In this document: in pieces, positions 63,866 through 64,000 of the stretch
How the letters are laid out: each line of letters opens with the position of its first letter
Numbering within the stretch: the stretch's first letter is position 1
NCBI GenBank assembly: GCA_022571215.1
Contig: JACZYG010000007.1
Span: 48,342 to 112,341 of the forward strand
Origin: Fidelibacterota bacterium
Lineage (GTDB): Bacteria > Fidelibacterota > SORT01
Length of the DNA: 64,000 nt
Direction: 5' to 3'
Made by a program: the position numbers and the translations under genes
Notes under the pieces: model-generated
What the model saw: the letters and a program-made list of their open reading frames with translations, nothing else
Told to the model about the DNA's origin: nothing
Database searches by the model: none

Positions 63866-64000
63866 TCACCGTCGGATTATATCATTTTTTGGTAGTGTCG
63901 GCGCTTCTCTTTTCGTTTGGGCTATATGCGGTAATGACACGCAGGAATGCCATAGGAGTGTTATTAGGAGTCGAACTTATTTTGAATTCGGCAAATCTTA
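63862..64000 (+). CDS. nuoK: NADH-quinone oxidoreductase subunit K (partial)
   Basis: The first 46 residues, from TTG at 63862. They show one helix, then '[20 protein letters not shown]', which holds the conserved membrane glutamate of NuoK. The gene continues beyond the window. Confidence 0.9.
   Translation, partial: MITVGLYHFLVVSALLFSFGLYAVMTRRNAIGVLLGVELILNSANL

Overview
The window is a gene-dense bacterial chromosome segment of moderate, roughly 40-45% GC (estimated by eye). It holds about 70 protein genes, one tRNA, a few short regulatory hairpins and no insertion sequence, phage or CRISPR array. The gene content suggests an aerobic or facultatively respiring, Gram-negative-type heterotroph: complex I genes, a cytochrome c maturation protein (CcmF), a CcdA/TlpA pair, lipoproteins, an outer-membrane barrel, a eukaryotic-type citrate synthase, a GltP-type symporter and proline/glutamate catabolism. 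The mixture fits the Marinimicrobia (SAR406)/Calditrichota/Bacteroidota-Chlorobiota side of the tree. That placement is inference; no marker gene decides it.

Layout. 1-13721: housekeeping genes, namely a truncated membrane protein, HflX, macro domain, glutamate/dicarboxylate symporter, glutamate dehydrogenase, PyrF-PyrE, a WalJ-like hydrolase, a cyclophilin lipoprotein, MoaC, CcdA-TlpA and a malic enzyme-phosphotransacetylase fusion. 13836-24661: tRNA-Val, then stand-alone complex I paralogues (NuoI at 14047, NuoB at 17016), a KH/coiled-coil protein that looks like RNase Y without its catalytic HD domain, leucyl aminopeptidase, CcmF, aldehyde dehydrogenase, a TPR-Fis regulator and an IscA-type protein.

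24769-41865 is the metabolic heart of the window: lipoamide dehydrogenase, LipB, a fused 2-oxoacid dehydrogenase E1, then an unusual tight operon. That operon has a SucC-like ATP-grasp subunit carrying a C-terminal two-cluster ferredoxin-like domain, a DNA methyltransferase, a SucD-like subunit, a short citryl-CoA-lyase-like protein and a degenerate HD protein. After a palindromic-repeat element with a DUF559 nuclease come a two-subunit aconitase-family enzyme, an NADP-type isocitrate dehydrogenase, a VapBC pair, a PrpD-family protein and thioredoxin reductase. Together these genes could interconvert 2-oxoglutarate, isocitrate, citrate and acetyl-CoA plus oxaloacetate, that is, a split ATP-citrate-lyase system. 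A separate eukaryotic-type citrate synthase lies at 52044.

41996-58941: envelope and salvage genes (DUF3179 lipoprotein, beta-barrel, enoyl-reductase-like SDR, glycoside-hydrolase-like lipoprotein, lipase-like hydrolase, two CBS proteins, sodium symporter, AlkD, citrate synthase, MPG glycosylase and an ABC exporter whose two genes overlap by 181 nt), a secreted LIM-plus-DA1-like zinc peptidase and proline dehydrogenase. 59073-64000: a promoter and the start of a nuo operon, nuoA-B-C-D-H-I-J-K, with no nuoEFG between D and H.

The best candidates for something undescribed are the ferredoxin-fused citrate-cleavage operon with its embedded methyltransferase, the secreted LIM/DA1-like peptidase, and the HD-less RNase Y relative.
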